Assembly (NCBI RefSeq): GCF_019334315.1
Contig: NZ_JAHWGL010000011.1
Coordinates: 1-64,000 of the forward strand
Direction: 5' to 3'
Length of the DNA: 64,000 nt
From: Hymenobacter profundi
GTDB taxonomy: Bacteria; Bacteroidota; Bacteroidia; Cytophagales; Hymenobacteraceae
Shown here in pieces: positions 42,806 to 51,192 of this stretch (within the stretch, counting starts at the first letter, position 1; every line of letters starts with the position of its first letter). The notes beneath the pieces were generated by a model. The model did no database searches, was not told where the DNA came from, and saw only the letters and a program-made list of their open reading frames with translations. The translations under genes were made by a program, and so were the position numbers.

Positions 42806-44050
42806 TCAGGCATTCGGCAGCAGCAGCGAACTGTCGCCGTAGCTCAGGAAACGGTAGTCGTGGGCTAGGGCATGTTCGTAGACGCGTCGCCAGTCGGGAC
42901 CCAGCAGGGCAGCTACCAGAAGTAGCAGGGTACTTTCTGGCTGATGAAAATTGGTGATAAGACCTTGTACCAACCGGAACGTATAGCCCGGTGCAATCAG
43001 CAGCTGGGTAGTAGCGTGCAGGGTATCGGTCTGGTGCTGGTCTAGGTAGGCGAGCAGGGCGCGCACGGTTTCTTCTAGGGTAGGGGTAGGCACAGGTTGG
43101 TACGGCTCCCATTGCGTGAGGTGCAACGCCGCCGAAGCCGCCTCTGGCTGGCGCACCAGTTGCGCACCCAGCCAGAATAGGCTTTCCAAGGTGCGCAAGC
43201 TAGTGGTGCCCACCGCAATAACCGGCCGCGGCGCGTGCGCAAGCAGCTGGTAGAGAAAGTCGCGCTCCACACTGATAGGCTCGGCGTGCATGGGATGGTC
43301 GGCCATGTGATCGGCCTTCACCGGCTGGAAGGTGCCCGCGCCCACATGCAGCGTTACGGTGGCCCGCTGAATGCCGCGTGCATCCAGCTCAGCCAGCACT
43401 GCATCGGAGAAATGCAGGCCGGCAGTGGGGGCCGCCACGGCCCCTTCGTGGGCAGCATACACCGTCTGGTAGCGCACGGCATCGAGGTCCGTATCGGCGC
43501 GATTAAGGTAGGGCGGCAGCGGCAAATGGCCGGCCGCACGCAACACCTCGGCGAAGGGTAGGGTAAGGGGCGTCCAGCGAAAAGCAATCAACGAGTAGCC
43601 CTCTGCTACCTCCTGCCGCTCGGCCGTGAGCACCGCCGTTTCGCCATCTACCTGAAACTCCACCTGCACTGGTCCGGATTTCCAGCGTTTGCCGTTGCCT
43701 ACTAAGCATTTCCAGACGCAACTGCCGGTTTGCTGCATGGCGGGCTCAATGGCGCGGTGCGGAGCTACCGGCTCCAGACAAAACAGCTCGACCACCCCAC
43801 CTGTGGGCTTGTGCGCAAACAGGCGGGCCCGCACTACCTTGGTATCATTGAAGACCAACAGCGAATCGGCAGGCAATTCGGCGGGTAGGGCGTGAAAGCG
43901 TTGGTCAGTGATATTGCCCTGGCGGTACACCAACAGGCGCGACTGGTCGCGGTGCGCGAGGGGCTCCGGCGCAATGCGCTCCGGTGGCAGCTGATAGGTG
44001 AAATCCTGAATGGAAAGCTGGCGTGGATCAGGGGTAGGGACAGCGGACAT
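42806..44050 (-). CDS. queA: S-adenosylmethionine:tRNA ribosyltransferase-isomerase
   Basis: QueA transfers and rearranges the ribose of SAM onto preQ1-modified tRNA to give epoxyqueuosine. From the ATG at 44050 there are 414 residues. This is longer than the roughly 345-residue proteobacterial enzyme but common in Bacteroidota. Motifs are LPPERIAPEPLAHRDQSRLL near 20-39, LLVFNDTKVVRARL near 64-77, AAPTAGLHFSDAVL mid-protein, THLHVG-type HVGAGTF with KADHMADHPMHAEP, and LITNFHQPESTLLLLVAAL near the end. No preQ1 riboswitch is visible and no other queuosine gene is adjacent. A near-consensus promoter element sits 4 bases before the ATG. Confidence 0.95.
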   Translation of the reverse strand: MSAVPTPDPRQLSIQDFTYQLPPERIAPEPLAHRDQSRLLVYRQGNITDQRFHALPAELPADSLLVFNDTKVVRARLFAHKPTGGVVELFCLEPVAPHRAIEPAMQQTGSCVWKCLVGNGKRWKSGPVQVEFQVDGETAVLTAERQEVAEGYSLIAFRWTPLTLPFAEVLRAAGHLPLPPYLNRADTDLDAVRYQTVYAAHEGAVAAPTAGLHFSDAVLAELDARGIQRATVTLHVGAGTFQPVKADHMADHPMHAEPISVERDFLYQLLAHAPRPVIAVGTTSLRTLESLFWLGAQLVRQPEAASAALHLTQWEPYQPVPTPTLEETVRALLAYLDQHQTDTLHATTQLLIAPGYTFRLVQGLITNFHQPESTLLLLVAALLGPDWRRVYEHALAHDYRFLSYGDSSLLLPNA

Positions 44051-44054
44051 CCTG

Positions 44055-44062
44055 CAAAGGTC
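44055..44062 (-). promoter_or_regulatory. Near-consensus -7 element for queA
   Basis: The minus strand reads GACCTTTG, one mismatch from TAnnTTTG, ending 4 bases before the queA ATG at 44050. Confidence 0.4.
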
Positions 44063-44149
44063 TGCAATCAGGTGACTACGAGCAATGCTATGCAAATGGC
44101 TACTACCACTCAAGCGCTGTGCATGCAGCTATAGTGGCTTGCGCGTCAA

Positions 44150-44938
44150 CTATTTCGCTCTTCTAAAAAACATTAAATGTTGCTGAGGCAACGCTTCCAC
44201 GCTTTCTACAAACTCTAGACCTACCGCTGCCATCTCCTTACGGGCCTGGTCGATGCTGAGCTTATGTAAGCGCTTGATGGGCACGCTTGGGTCCTCGGCA
44301 CGGTACTCCACTAAAGCCACCCTACCCGTTGGAGTAAGCGAGGCGCGGACGGCACGCATCATCTCACGTGGATAGTCGAACTCGTGGTAGGCATCCACAA
44401 GCAGCACCAGATCAACTTGATTAGCAGGGAGATTGGGATTTTGCGTGGTGCCTTTCACCGCTTCCACGTTGGTAACGTGTTGTTTGGCTTTGTTTTGTTG
44501 AATAGCAGCCAGCATTTCGGGCTGAATATCTACAGCCAGCACTTTTCCCTGCGGCACCAATGGCGCCATTCGAAAAGTAAAGTAGCCCGTACCGGCCCCT
44601 AGGTCAGCCACCACGTCGGTAGGCTTTAGTTGTAGCTCCCGCAGTAAAATATCCGTGCCTTCCTCCTGGTTGCGGTCGGGGCGCTCCAGCCAGTCAGCGC
44701 CCTCATGCCCCATTACGTGGGCAATCTGCCGGCCTTGGTAATATTTACTGATGCCATTGGGGTCGGCAGCTGGCCGAAACTCGTAGCCCGTAGTGTCGGG
44801 TGCCACCAAGGTATGGCGTTCCGCAGTTAGGCTCGTGGTATTGACGCTTTCAGTGGGCAGCTGCGTGCAGGCACCCAACAGAAGAACACTGCCGCACATA
44901 GGCAGCAACCACCGTGTAGGAAGAGCAGATAAAGACAT
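44150..44938 (-). CDS. Class I SAM-dependent methyltransferase with lipoprotein signal
   Basis: From the ATG at 44938 the protein has 262 residues. It begins with a hydrophobic stretch ending in the lipobox LLGAC (Cys24), so it is predicted to be exported and lipidated. The rest is a Rossmann methyltransferase: motif I ADLGAGTGYF at 111-120, LAVDIQPEMLAAI at about 134-146, and VDLVLLVDAYHEFDYP further on. SAM is not known to be abundant outside the cytoplasm, so the lipobox and SAM fold are an odd combination. Either the enzyme stays on the cytoplasmic side, or the N-terminus is misread. Starting at 45007 would bury the signal. Substrate unknown. Confidence 0.78.
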   Translation of the reverse strand: MSLSALPTRWLLPMCGSVLLLGACTQLPTESVNTTSLTAERHTLVAPDTTGYEFRPAADPNGISKYYQGRQIAHVMGHEGADWLERPDRNQEEGTDILLRELQLKPTDVVADLGAGTGYFTFRMAPLVPQGKVLAVDIQPEMLAAIQQNKAKQHVTNVEAVKGTTQNPNLPANQVDLVLLVDAYHEFDYPREMMRAVRASLTPTGRVALVEYRAEDPSVPIKRLHKLSIDQARKEMAAVGLEFVESVEALPQQHLMFFRRAK

Positions 44939-45307
44939 AAAGTCAAATAAATTGGTGGGAATAGCCTCCAAAACGACTGGCAGTTGAGAAGCGTTCTGCC
45001 GAGACAATGTATTACTTGAATTACGCTGAAAAAGCCGATCTACTCGCCCATAGCAGCTCGACAGTTACATCCTCTCCATCACATGCCGCACGCTTTAATC
45101 CTGTGTGTGAATCAGCTATGGTGATAAAGACTTAACGATGGCAACCAGAAAAAAATATAAGAACAGCCATGAAAAGAATGTGCTTTGGCTAACGAATGGC
45201 AACTAGTTGGATGTGTCCACCGCGCTATTAGGATTTAAATCTGCTGAAAATTTACCCTAATCAGCACTTTATTCGTATAGGGCGATATTCATTCTACCTT
45301 TGCCTGT
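44939..45307. other. Gene-free region between the methyltransferase and lipoprotein genes
   Basis: This 369-base AT-rich stretch lies between two divergent genes. The only feature I can support is the promoter element at 45295-45302. No frame looks coding, and I see no strong hairpin or RNA motif. Confidence 0.5.
45295..45302 (+). promoter_or_regulatory. -7 promoter element for the Ala/Pro-rich lipoprotein
   Basis: TACCTTTG is an exact TAnnTTTG match ending 5 bases before the ATG at 45308, so the transcript would be nearly leaderless. Confidence 0.6.
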
Positions 45308-45877
45308 ATGAAAAAACAACTTCTCTCTCTGCAACGTGGCTTTGTTGCCTTGCTGGTAACTGCTACTGCTCTCACAAGCTGCAACCGCGCTGAATACGCT
45401 ATGTTGCCTAAAACGTCGGCCTACCACGGTACGCAGTATACCGTAACGGCGCCCAAACCAGTAGCTGAAGCTCCTGCAGCCGTTGCTACTGCACCTGAAG
45501 CAGCATCCGTAGCTACTGAAACTCCCGTAGTTGCATCTGCCCCCGCCGTAGCAGTTGCACCGGCACCAGTGGCTCAGCCTGCACCCGCTGCCAAGCCCGC
45601 CAAAGCGCCTAAATTGAATCTGATGCAGAAAGCATTGGTGAACAAGGTAGCCAAGCAGGCCCAAAAAGTAGCCAGCAAAATGCAAGTGAAGCAGAAGAGT
45701 GAAACTGCTGAAACCAACCGCCTCGATGGTAACATCCGCACAGGTATTATCCTGGTGCTGGTTGGTTTGCTAGTGAGCTTGCTGTCCTTCATCAGCGGCA
45801 TTTTCGGTGTACTGGGTGGTATTATTGCCATCGTGGGTATTGTATTCATCGTATTGGGTCTACTCGATATGGCGTAA
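45308..45877 (+). CDS. Lipobox protein with Ala/Pro-rich linker and C-terminal membrane helices
   Basis: This 189-residue protein is unrecognised. The N-terminus has a hydrophobic core ending in LTSC (Cys25), a plausible lipobox. A low-complexity linker rich in A, P, V and T spans about 45-100. A basic helical segment (KALVNKVAKQAQKVASKMQVK) follows at about 108-128. Two adjacent hydrophobic helices lie at about 143-187 (RTGIILVLVGLLVSLLSFI and GGIIAIVGIVFIVLGLL). A lipid anchor at one end and membrane helices at the other would be unusual topology. It has its own promoter and terminator, so it is monocistronic. Confidence 0.75.
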   Translation: MKKQLLSLQRGFVALLVTATALTSCNRAEYAMLPKTSAYHGTQYTVTAPKPVAEAPAAVATAPEAASVATETPVVASAPAVAVAPAPVAQPAPAAKPAKAPKLNLMQKALVNKVAKQAQKVASKMQVKQKSETAETNRLDGNIRTGIILVLVGLLVSLLSFISGIFGVLGGIIAIVGIVFIVLGLLDMA

Positions 45878-45896
45878 GCTCAAGACAAATAGATCT

Positions 45897-45941
45897 AAAA
45901 CAGCAAGCCCCAATCAATTACTGATTGGGGCTTGCTGTTTT
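45897..45941 (+). terminator. Intrinsic terminator of the Ala/Pro-rich lipoprotein gene
   Basis: A 20-base arm at 45897-45916 pairs exactly with 45922-45941 around a 5-base loop, followed by a T run. Confidence 0.88.
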
Positions 45942-46012
45942 TATATACCAATATACATCCTTTACTTAGAGAGCATTAGGCGTTATGGTATCATCTACTA
46001 TTACTTCAATTT

Positions 46013-46525
46013 ATGCGTGTCATTTTTTATTTGTTCATGACCGTACTGTTAATGAGTACAGTGAATTGCCGGAGCAGCCGAGTAGGAACACTGCCTACTT
46101 CGTCTTCCATCTATACAAAACCTACGGACACGCTGACATCTAGTGCACCCACTTCTGTGACCTTGTCGGAACAGCGCGATAGTGCCGTTATAAAGCAATC
46201 GTTGGATTCGACTATGATCCGAAAGCCAGCTCCTACAATCACTTATCCAGATAACCCGTTGCGAGCATACGGCAAGCCCGACCGTAACACCACAATAGTT
46301 AACGTTACGGGAGCAGTTGTTGCTAGTATAGGGGTAGTACGCTTGGTGCAAGCAGGGAGATCTGCAAATTCTAGTACGCCATGGGGCGGTCTAGGGGGAT
46401 TGATTATTGGTACTACAGGCCTGATAGCGCTACTTGTTGGTATTGCACTACTGTTTGCCCAAGGTAAAAATGGTCGTGTGCGGCGGCTACGCGAAGACCG
46501 GCGCCGAGCGCAGGGTAGGAGCTAA
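46013..46525 (+). CDS. Hypothetical lipobox protein with C-terminal membrane helices
   Basis: This 170-residue protein is not recognised. A hydrophobic N-terminus leads to STVNC, giving a possible lipidated Cys19. A Ser/Thr-rich linker follows at about 20-85. Two hydrophobic segments lie at about 94-112 (IVNVTGAVVASIGVVRLV) and 125-150 (GLGGLIIGTTGLIALLVGIA). The tail is strongly basic (GRVRRLREDRRRAQGR). Its layout resembles the preceding 189-residue protein without clear sequence similarity. The gene is more AT-rich than priA. Its stop lies only 8 bases from the converging priA stop. Confidence 0.68.
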   Translation: MRVIFYLFMTVLLMSTVNCRSSRVGTLPTSSSIYTKPTDTLTSSAPTSVTLSEQRDSAVIKQSLDSTMIRKPAPTITYPDNPLRAYGKPDRNTTIVNVTGAVVASIGVVRLVQAGRSANSSTPWGGLGGLIIGTTGLIALLVGIALLFAQGKNGRVRRLREDRRRAQGRS

Positions 46526-46533
46526 GCTGCCTC

Positions 46534-49074
46534 CTACATCGGGTCCACATCGGCCGCAATGCGAGCTTGCTTGAACTCCTTTTGGTCTTTCACGATGTTG
46601 ATGGCGTCCCGAATATCGCTTTTGGCCGATTTCAGGACCGTATGCTCGCGGCTGAGCTTGATGGTAATTTCCTGCAAGTAGAAGTTGCGGATACGGAAAA
46701 TGTACGGCGCTTCTGGCCCAAGCACAGCCTCGCGGCCCAGACGGTCCACCAATTCCTGGGTGAGCAGAATAGCTGCCTGCTCGGCTAGGAGCTGATCTAC
46801 GTGTTTCACCGTAAGGCGAATCACGCGCATGAATGGCGGATAGCCATGCTCGCGTCGCTGCGTGATTTCGTACTCGTAGAACTCCAAATAATCGTTGCGA
46901 ATCACTTTATCGAAAATCACCTGCAACGGGTCGCCGGTCTGGATGATGACTTTGCCTTTCTTTCCCTTGCGGCCGGCCCTACCACTCACTTGTACAAACA
47001 TCTGGTAGGCCCGCTCGTGCGCCCGAAAATCGGGGTAGTGAATGATGCTGTCGGCGTTGATAATGCCTACCAGGCTCACGTTGGCAAAGTCCAGTCCCTT
47101 CGTCACCATTTGAGTGCCCACCAGAATATTGGTTTTTTGCTGCTCGAAGTCGCTGATAATCTGTTGGTAGGAATTTTTGGCACGGGTCGTGTCCAAGTCC
47201 ATGCGCTGCACATGAGCTTCGGGTAGCATGATTTTTAGGTCGTCTTCCAGCTTTTCGGTGCCGAAGCCTACCGTTTTGAGGTTGCGTGAGCCGCAGGCCG
47301 GGCACTCCACCGGCATGCGCTCGTGGTAGCCGCAGTAGTGGCAGCGCAGCTCGTGTACGTGCTTGTGGTAGCTCAGGCTCACGGCGCAGCTCTTACACTT
47401 CGGTATCCAGCCGCAGTCGAGGCAGTTGATAAAGGGGGAGTAGCCGCGCCGGTTTTGGAAAAGAATTACTTGCTCCTGCGCGCCCAGTTTGCGCTCCATC
47501 TCCTGCATCAGCTCGGGCGTGAAATGGTTGAGCATGGTTTTCTGCTCCCGGCTTTTGCGGGTATCTACCAACTCAATCTCGGGTAGGCCGGCCTCACCGT
47601 AGCGTTTGGTCAGCTCTACCAAACCATAGCGGCCGGCGCGGGTCTGGTAATAGGTTTCCACAGCAGGAGTAGCCGAGCCCAATAAGGTTTTGGCGCCCTG
47701 AAAATTGGCCATCATCAAGGCCACCTCGCGGGCATTGTAGCGCGGTGCTGGGTCATACTGCTTGTAGCTCGACTCGTGTTCCTCATCCACAATCACCAGC
47801 GCCAAGTTGTCGAAGGGTAGGAACACGGCCGAGCGCACCCCTACCACCACTTGAAACCGCCCTGACAGCACGCCGTTCCACACCTCCACCCGCTCGTTGT
47901 CGGAGAATTTGGAATGATACACGCCCAGCCGGGTGCCAAACACCCGCATCAGGCGCGTTACAATTTGGGCTGTAAGGGCAATTTCGGGCAGCAGGTAGAG
48001 CACCTGCCCGCCACCCTGCATGGCCTGCTGAATGAGGTCAATGTAGATTTCCGTCTTGCCTGCGCCTGTCACGCCGTGCAGCAGCACAATGTCTTTCTCG
48101 GCAAACTGTTGCAAAATCTCCCCGCGGGCCGTGTTTTGCGCCTCGCTTAGGGTGAAATTCAGGCGGGTTTCGGCCGTATGGTCCAGCGGGAAACGCGACA
48201 CAATCACGTCGAACTGCTCCAATACACCATTTTTAATCAAGGTGTTCACGGCCGAAGCCGAGAGGTGCGGAGCGCTGCTGAGGTAGGCTTTTTCGATGCC
48301 CTGGTGATTGGCATGCTCGTTTTGGTAGATGGGCACTTTCTGCAAAAAGCGCATCAGCACGTCCAGCTGCTTGGGTTTGGTAGCCAGCCGCTGAAACAGT
48401 TCTTCCAACGCCGCTTCGGCCACAAACGTGTGGGCTAGCCGCACTTTCTTCACCACCTTCGGTGAGTATTTATCACTCAGATGCTCAAACAGAAAGATGA
48501 CCTCCTTCTGCATCAGCGACTTGATTACGCGGTGAAACGAGCTGATGCCCAACAATTCACCTACCTCTGTAAAGGTCATTGACTTACCTTCCTCACCCGT
48601 ACGCAGGACCTCCACAATGCGCTCTTCCTGCTCACTCAAAGGGTAAGGACTTTCCTCCAGCACAAAGGCCGGATGAAGCTGCACGCGGCTTTCCGAGCTA
48701 AGCTTGAGCGCGGCGGGTAGGGCTGCGTTGATTACCTCGCCTAGGGTGCACATATAGTAGTCGGCCATCCAACGAAACAGCTTCAGCTGCGGCTGCGTCA
48801 CTACCGGCGCATCGTCAATAAATTCCAGAATGTACTTAGCCTGGTAGTCTTTGGGCGGCGTTTCGTGCACGGCGGCCACAATGCAGCTCAGCGTTTTTTT
48901 AGCGCCGAACTGCACAATCACGCGTCCGCCAATAACCACTTGGTCATTCAGCTCATAGGGTACACGGTAGGTATATAGTTTGGGCAGAGGGAGGGGCAAA
49001 ATCACGTCCGCGAATAGCGTGACGCGGTCGGTGGCCACCGGCTCCGGCTGCACAAAGTCAAACGAAAGGCTCAA
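46534..49074 (-). CDS. priA: Primosomal protein N' (replication restart helicase PriA)
   Basis: PriA recognises stalled forks and reloads the replicative helicase. The 846 residues show the N-terminal 3'-DNA-binding domain, Walker A GVTGAGKTE, a DEEH box in IVDEEHESSYKQ, and helicase motifs such as LLGSATPA. A zinc-binding set of cysteine pairs follows (CLDCGW, CKSC, CHYCGY, CPACGS). The later motif GTQMVTKGLDF is also present. The frame opens at a TTG (49074). No ATG occurs between the promoter element at 49121-49114 and the first conserved residues, so TTG, or the GTG seven codons in, is the likely start. It converges with the 170-residue gene. Confidence 0.95.
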   Translation of the reverse strand: MSLSFDFVQPEPVATDRVTLFADVILPLPLPKLYTYRVPYELNDQVVIGGRVIVQFGAKKTLSCIVAAVHETPPKDYQAKYILEFIDDAPVVTQPQLKLFRWMADYYMCTLGEVINAALPAALKLSSESRVQLHPAFVLEESPYPLSEQEERIVEVLRTGEEGKSMTFTEVGELLGISSFHRVIKSLMQKEVIFLFEHLSDKYSPKVVKKVRLAHTFVAEAALEELFQRLATKPKQLDVLMRFLQKVPIYQNEHANHQGIEKAYLSSAPHLSASAVNTLIKNGVLEQFDVIVSRFPLDHTAETRLNFTLSEAQNTARGEILQQFAEKDIVLLHGVTGAGKTEIYIDLIQQAMQGGGQVLYLLPEIALTAQIVTRLMRVFGTRLGVYHSKFSDNERVEVWNGVLSGRFQVVVGVRSAVFLPFDNLALVIVDEEHESSYKQYDPAPRYNAREVALMMANFQGAKTLLGSATPAVETYYQTRAGRYGLVELTKRYGEAGLPEIELVDTRKSREQKTMLNHFTPELMQEMERKLGAQEQVILFQNRRGYSPFINCLDCGWIPKCKSCAVSLSYHKHVHELRCHYCGYHERMPVECPACGSRNLKTVGFGTEKLEDDLKIMLPEAHVQRMDLDTTRAKNSYQQIISDFEQQKTNILVGTQMVTKGLDFANVSLVGIINADSIIHYPDFRAHERAYQMFVQVSGRAGRKGKKGKVIIQTGDPLQVIFDKVIRNDYLEFYEYEITQRREHGYPPFMRVIRLTVKHVDQLLAEQAAILLTQELVDRLGREAVLGPEAPYIFRIRNFYLQEITIKLSREHTVLKSAKSDIRDAINIVKDQKEFKQARIAADVDPM

Positions 49075-49434
49075 AAGAAAGAAGCTATCAGGCGAAAGTC
49101 AAAAAGCGGACTACAAAGATAACCGTTTCGCGGGCGCGTGGTTGCCGACATGCTGAGTTTAGCCCGGCAGTGAAATGTAGATGATGCGTGCAGCAACTCA
49201 ACTCGATAAGCTCCGCAATGTGTTGGCTTTATCAAGTTGAACGCAAGGGACTTTCTCTCAAAATTGAGATAGTAGGAAGCACATACTTTTCTTGTAAAAA
49301 GCATATCAACTTGTTATAATCCTGCTAGTTATGTGCATAATTCGGGTATTATAGATAGTTGGAAAAAAGAGGTAAATCCAGTTCCGCAATGGTTTGCGTA
49401 AGCTTTGTATTCTCACCTTTTAACCCAAAATAAT
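49075..49434. promoter_or_regulatory. Divergent region between priA and the ferritin-like operon
   Basis: This 360-base region contains the priA element TATCTTTG (minus strand, 49121-49114). Near 49399-49407 is TAAGCTTTG, one base longer than TAnnTTTG, with TTTG 22 bases upstream of the start of the tract's TTTG. It could drive the ferritin-like operon with a short leader. No gene is seen between. Confidence 0.5.
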
Positions 49435-50199
49435 ATGTCTAAAGTGATGCACAATGACACTGAGACCAAAGGTCTTAGTGAAGGGCTGAAGATGCCTTTG
49501 GAGCGGCGTAACTTTCTACGCTATACAGGCCTGGGCTTGGCAGTAGGTGGTCTGGCATTAGCTGGCTGCAACGACGTGATGGAGGACATGTCGCAGACAC
49601 AAAGCGCCAGCGCTATCGCCGCCGACATGGCTAATATGGTAGATGTAGGTAGTGGCGACGTAGGTATTCTGAATTATGCGTATGCCTTGGAGCAACTCGA
49701 GGCTGCTTTCTACGCACAAGTATTGCAAACCCAATACTATAACAGTACATCGGCTCCACAGAGAGTATTCCTGCGCGATATTGAAGCGCATGAGCGTATT
49801 CACCGGGAGTTTTTCAAAATGGCCATTACGGCCGCTGGTGCTACCCCTATTAAAGACCTGGAGGTAGACTTTTCCAGTATTGATTTTCGTACCAAGAACG
49901 GGGTATTGAGCGTAGCCAAAGCCTTCGAAGACTTAGGAGTAGCTGCGTACAACGGCGCTGGTAAACTTATCAAAAACCCTGCTTACCTAACCATTGCCGG
50001 CAAGATTGTATCGGTAGAAGCGCGTCACGCTGCTATTGTCCGCGACTTCTTGGAGTACAACACCTTTGTTGGTCCTGATGTGGTGGACCAAAGCAACGCG
50101 CTGGAGAAATCAATGATGCCCGCTCAGGTAGTGGCCATTGCTAACAACTTTCTCAAAGAAGGCTCGAAGCTGAACGTGAGCAACCTGCCCACGGAATAA
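49435..50199 (+). CDS. Exported ferritin-like protein with Tat/lipoprotein signal (first of pair)
   Basis: From the ATG at 49435 there are 254 residues. A twin-arginine signal (RRNFLRYTGLGLAVGGLAL, about 24-42) ends in LAGC (Cys45), so the protein is probably Tat-exported and lipidated. The ferritin-like four-helix core has metal-ligand positions E86/E89 in LEQLEAAFY, E120xxH123 in EAHERIH, E165 in AKAFEDLG, and E195xxH198 in SVEARHA. This is the pattern of the Ferritin_2 (desiccation-related) family. A di-iron or related centre is likely, but the reaction is not known. It is followed 49 bases later by a homologue. Confidence 0.85.
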   Translation: MSKVMHNDTETKGLSEGLKMPLERRNFLRYTGLGLAVGGLALAGCNDVMEDMSQTQSASAIAADMANMVDVGSGDVGILNYAYALEQLEAAFYAQVLQTQYYNSTSAPQRVFLRDIEAHERIHREFFKMAITAAGATPIKDLEVDFSSIDFRTKNGVLSVAKAFEDLGVAAYNGAGKLIKNPAYLTIAGKIVSVEARHAAIVRDFLEYNTFVGPDVVDQSNALEKSMMPAQVVAIANNFLKEGSKLNVSNLPTE

Positions 50200-50248
50200 G
50201 CATCGCCTACTCACTCTCACATCTTTCTGTTCTGTAAACCACTACTCC

Positions 50249-51127
50249 ATGAATATTCTCAACATACTCGCCGAAATCGAGAAGGTAGACCCGGAAGTCT
50301 ATGAGCGGCTCGACCAGCGTCGTCAGGTTTTCAAGCACTTTGCTGGTTTCGGTAAAAAACTAGCCACAGCCGCTGTGCCGTTGGCTATGGGCTCCATGTT
50401 CCAGAAAGCCTACGGGCAGTCTTCAGGCTTGAGCAAGCAGGTAACCGATGTTCTGAACTTCGCCCTCACGCTGGAATACCTGGAATACTACTTCTACGAT
50501 ATGGGCGTGAAGACGCGTAATCTGTTTGTGCAGGCCGATCTGGCCGCCATCACGATTATCCGCGACGACGAAATGAAGCACGTCAACTTTTTAAAGGCTG
50601 TATTGGGTAGCAGCGCCATTGCGCCGCTCAGCGCCAACGATTTCGATTTCACTGGCTCGAAAGGTGGCAAGCGTGCTCCCTTAATTTCAGAGGTGTTCCG
50701 TTACCGGCAGAATTTCCTAGCGCTGGCGCAGGCTTTCGAAGATACCGGCGTGCGCGCTTACAAAGGCGGCGCTCCACTGCTGATCGAAAATAATACGGTG
50801 CTCGAAGCTGCTCTGAACATTCACTCTGTAGAAGCCCGCCATGCCTCGCACATCCGCACTATGCGCCGCGGAGGTACGCAGGCCAACGGCCTACCCAAGA
50901 GCTGGATTACCGGCAACGAAGGCGGTGGCCCCTTGCCCAGTGTAACGGCTCCCGTGTATGGCCCTGGTATGCCAGCCGATATGTTCCCTTCGGAAGCGAA
51001 CGTCACGCAAGCCGGTATCGACCTCACGTCTATCCCCAACGTAACGGCCGATCAGGCCTCCGAAGCATTCGACGAGCCGTTGGATATGGCTACAGTACTC
51101 AATATTGCTAGCAACTTCCTCAAATAG
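50249..51127 (+). CDS. Exported ferritin-like protein (second of pair)
   Basis: This 292-residue homologue of the upstream protein has a Tat-like stretch RRQVFKHFAGFG at about 24-35, followed by a hydrophobic segment and AYGQ near residue 57, but no lipobox. It is probably a soluble periplasmic or secreted protein. The ligands match helix for helix: E76/E79 in LTLEYLEYYFYD, E108xxH111 in DDEMKHV, E164 in AQAFEDTG, and E195xxH198 in SVEARHA. Its C-terminal 80 residues are an extension absent from the first protein (PGMPADMFPSEANV). The two genes form an operon ending in a short terminator. Confidence 0.85.
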   Translation: MNILNILAEIEKVDPEVYERLDQRRQVFKHFAGFGKKLATAAVPLAMGSMFQKAYGQSSGLSKQVTDVLNFALTLEYLEYYFYDMGVKTRNLFVQADLAAITIIRDDEMKHVNFLKAVLGSSAIAPLSANDFDFTGSKGGKRAPLISEVFRYRQNFLALAQAFEDTGVRAYKGGAPLLIENNTVLEAALNIHSVEARHASHIRTMRRGGTQANGLPKSWITGNEGGGPLPSVTAPVYGPGMPADMFPSEANVTQAGIDLTSIPNVTADQASEAFDEPLDMATVLNIASNFLK

Positions 51128-51149
51128 CTCTCAGATACTGAGCGAAGAA

Positions 51150-51180
51150 AAAAAGGGCAGCCGATAGGGCTGCCCTTTTT
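51150..51180. terminator. Intrinsic terminator of the ferritin-like operon
   Basis: AAAAAGGGCAGCC (51150-51162) pairs with 51168-51180, followed by T residues. It also serves the convergent GSCFA gene. Confidence 0.88.
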
Positions 51181-51192
51181 TATTTTACTACC

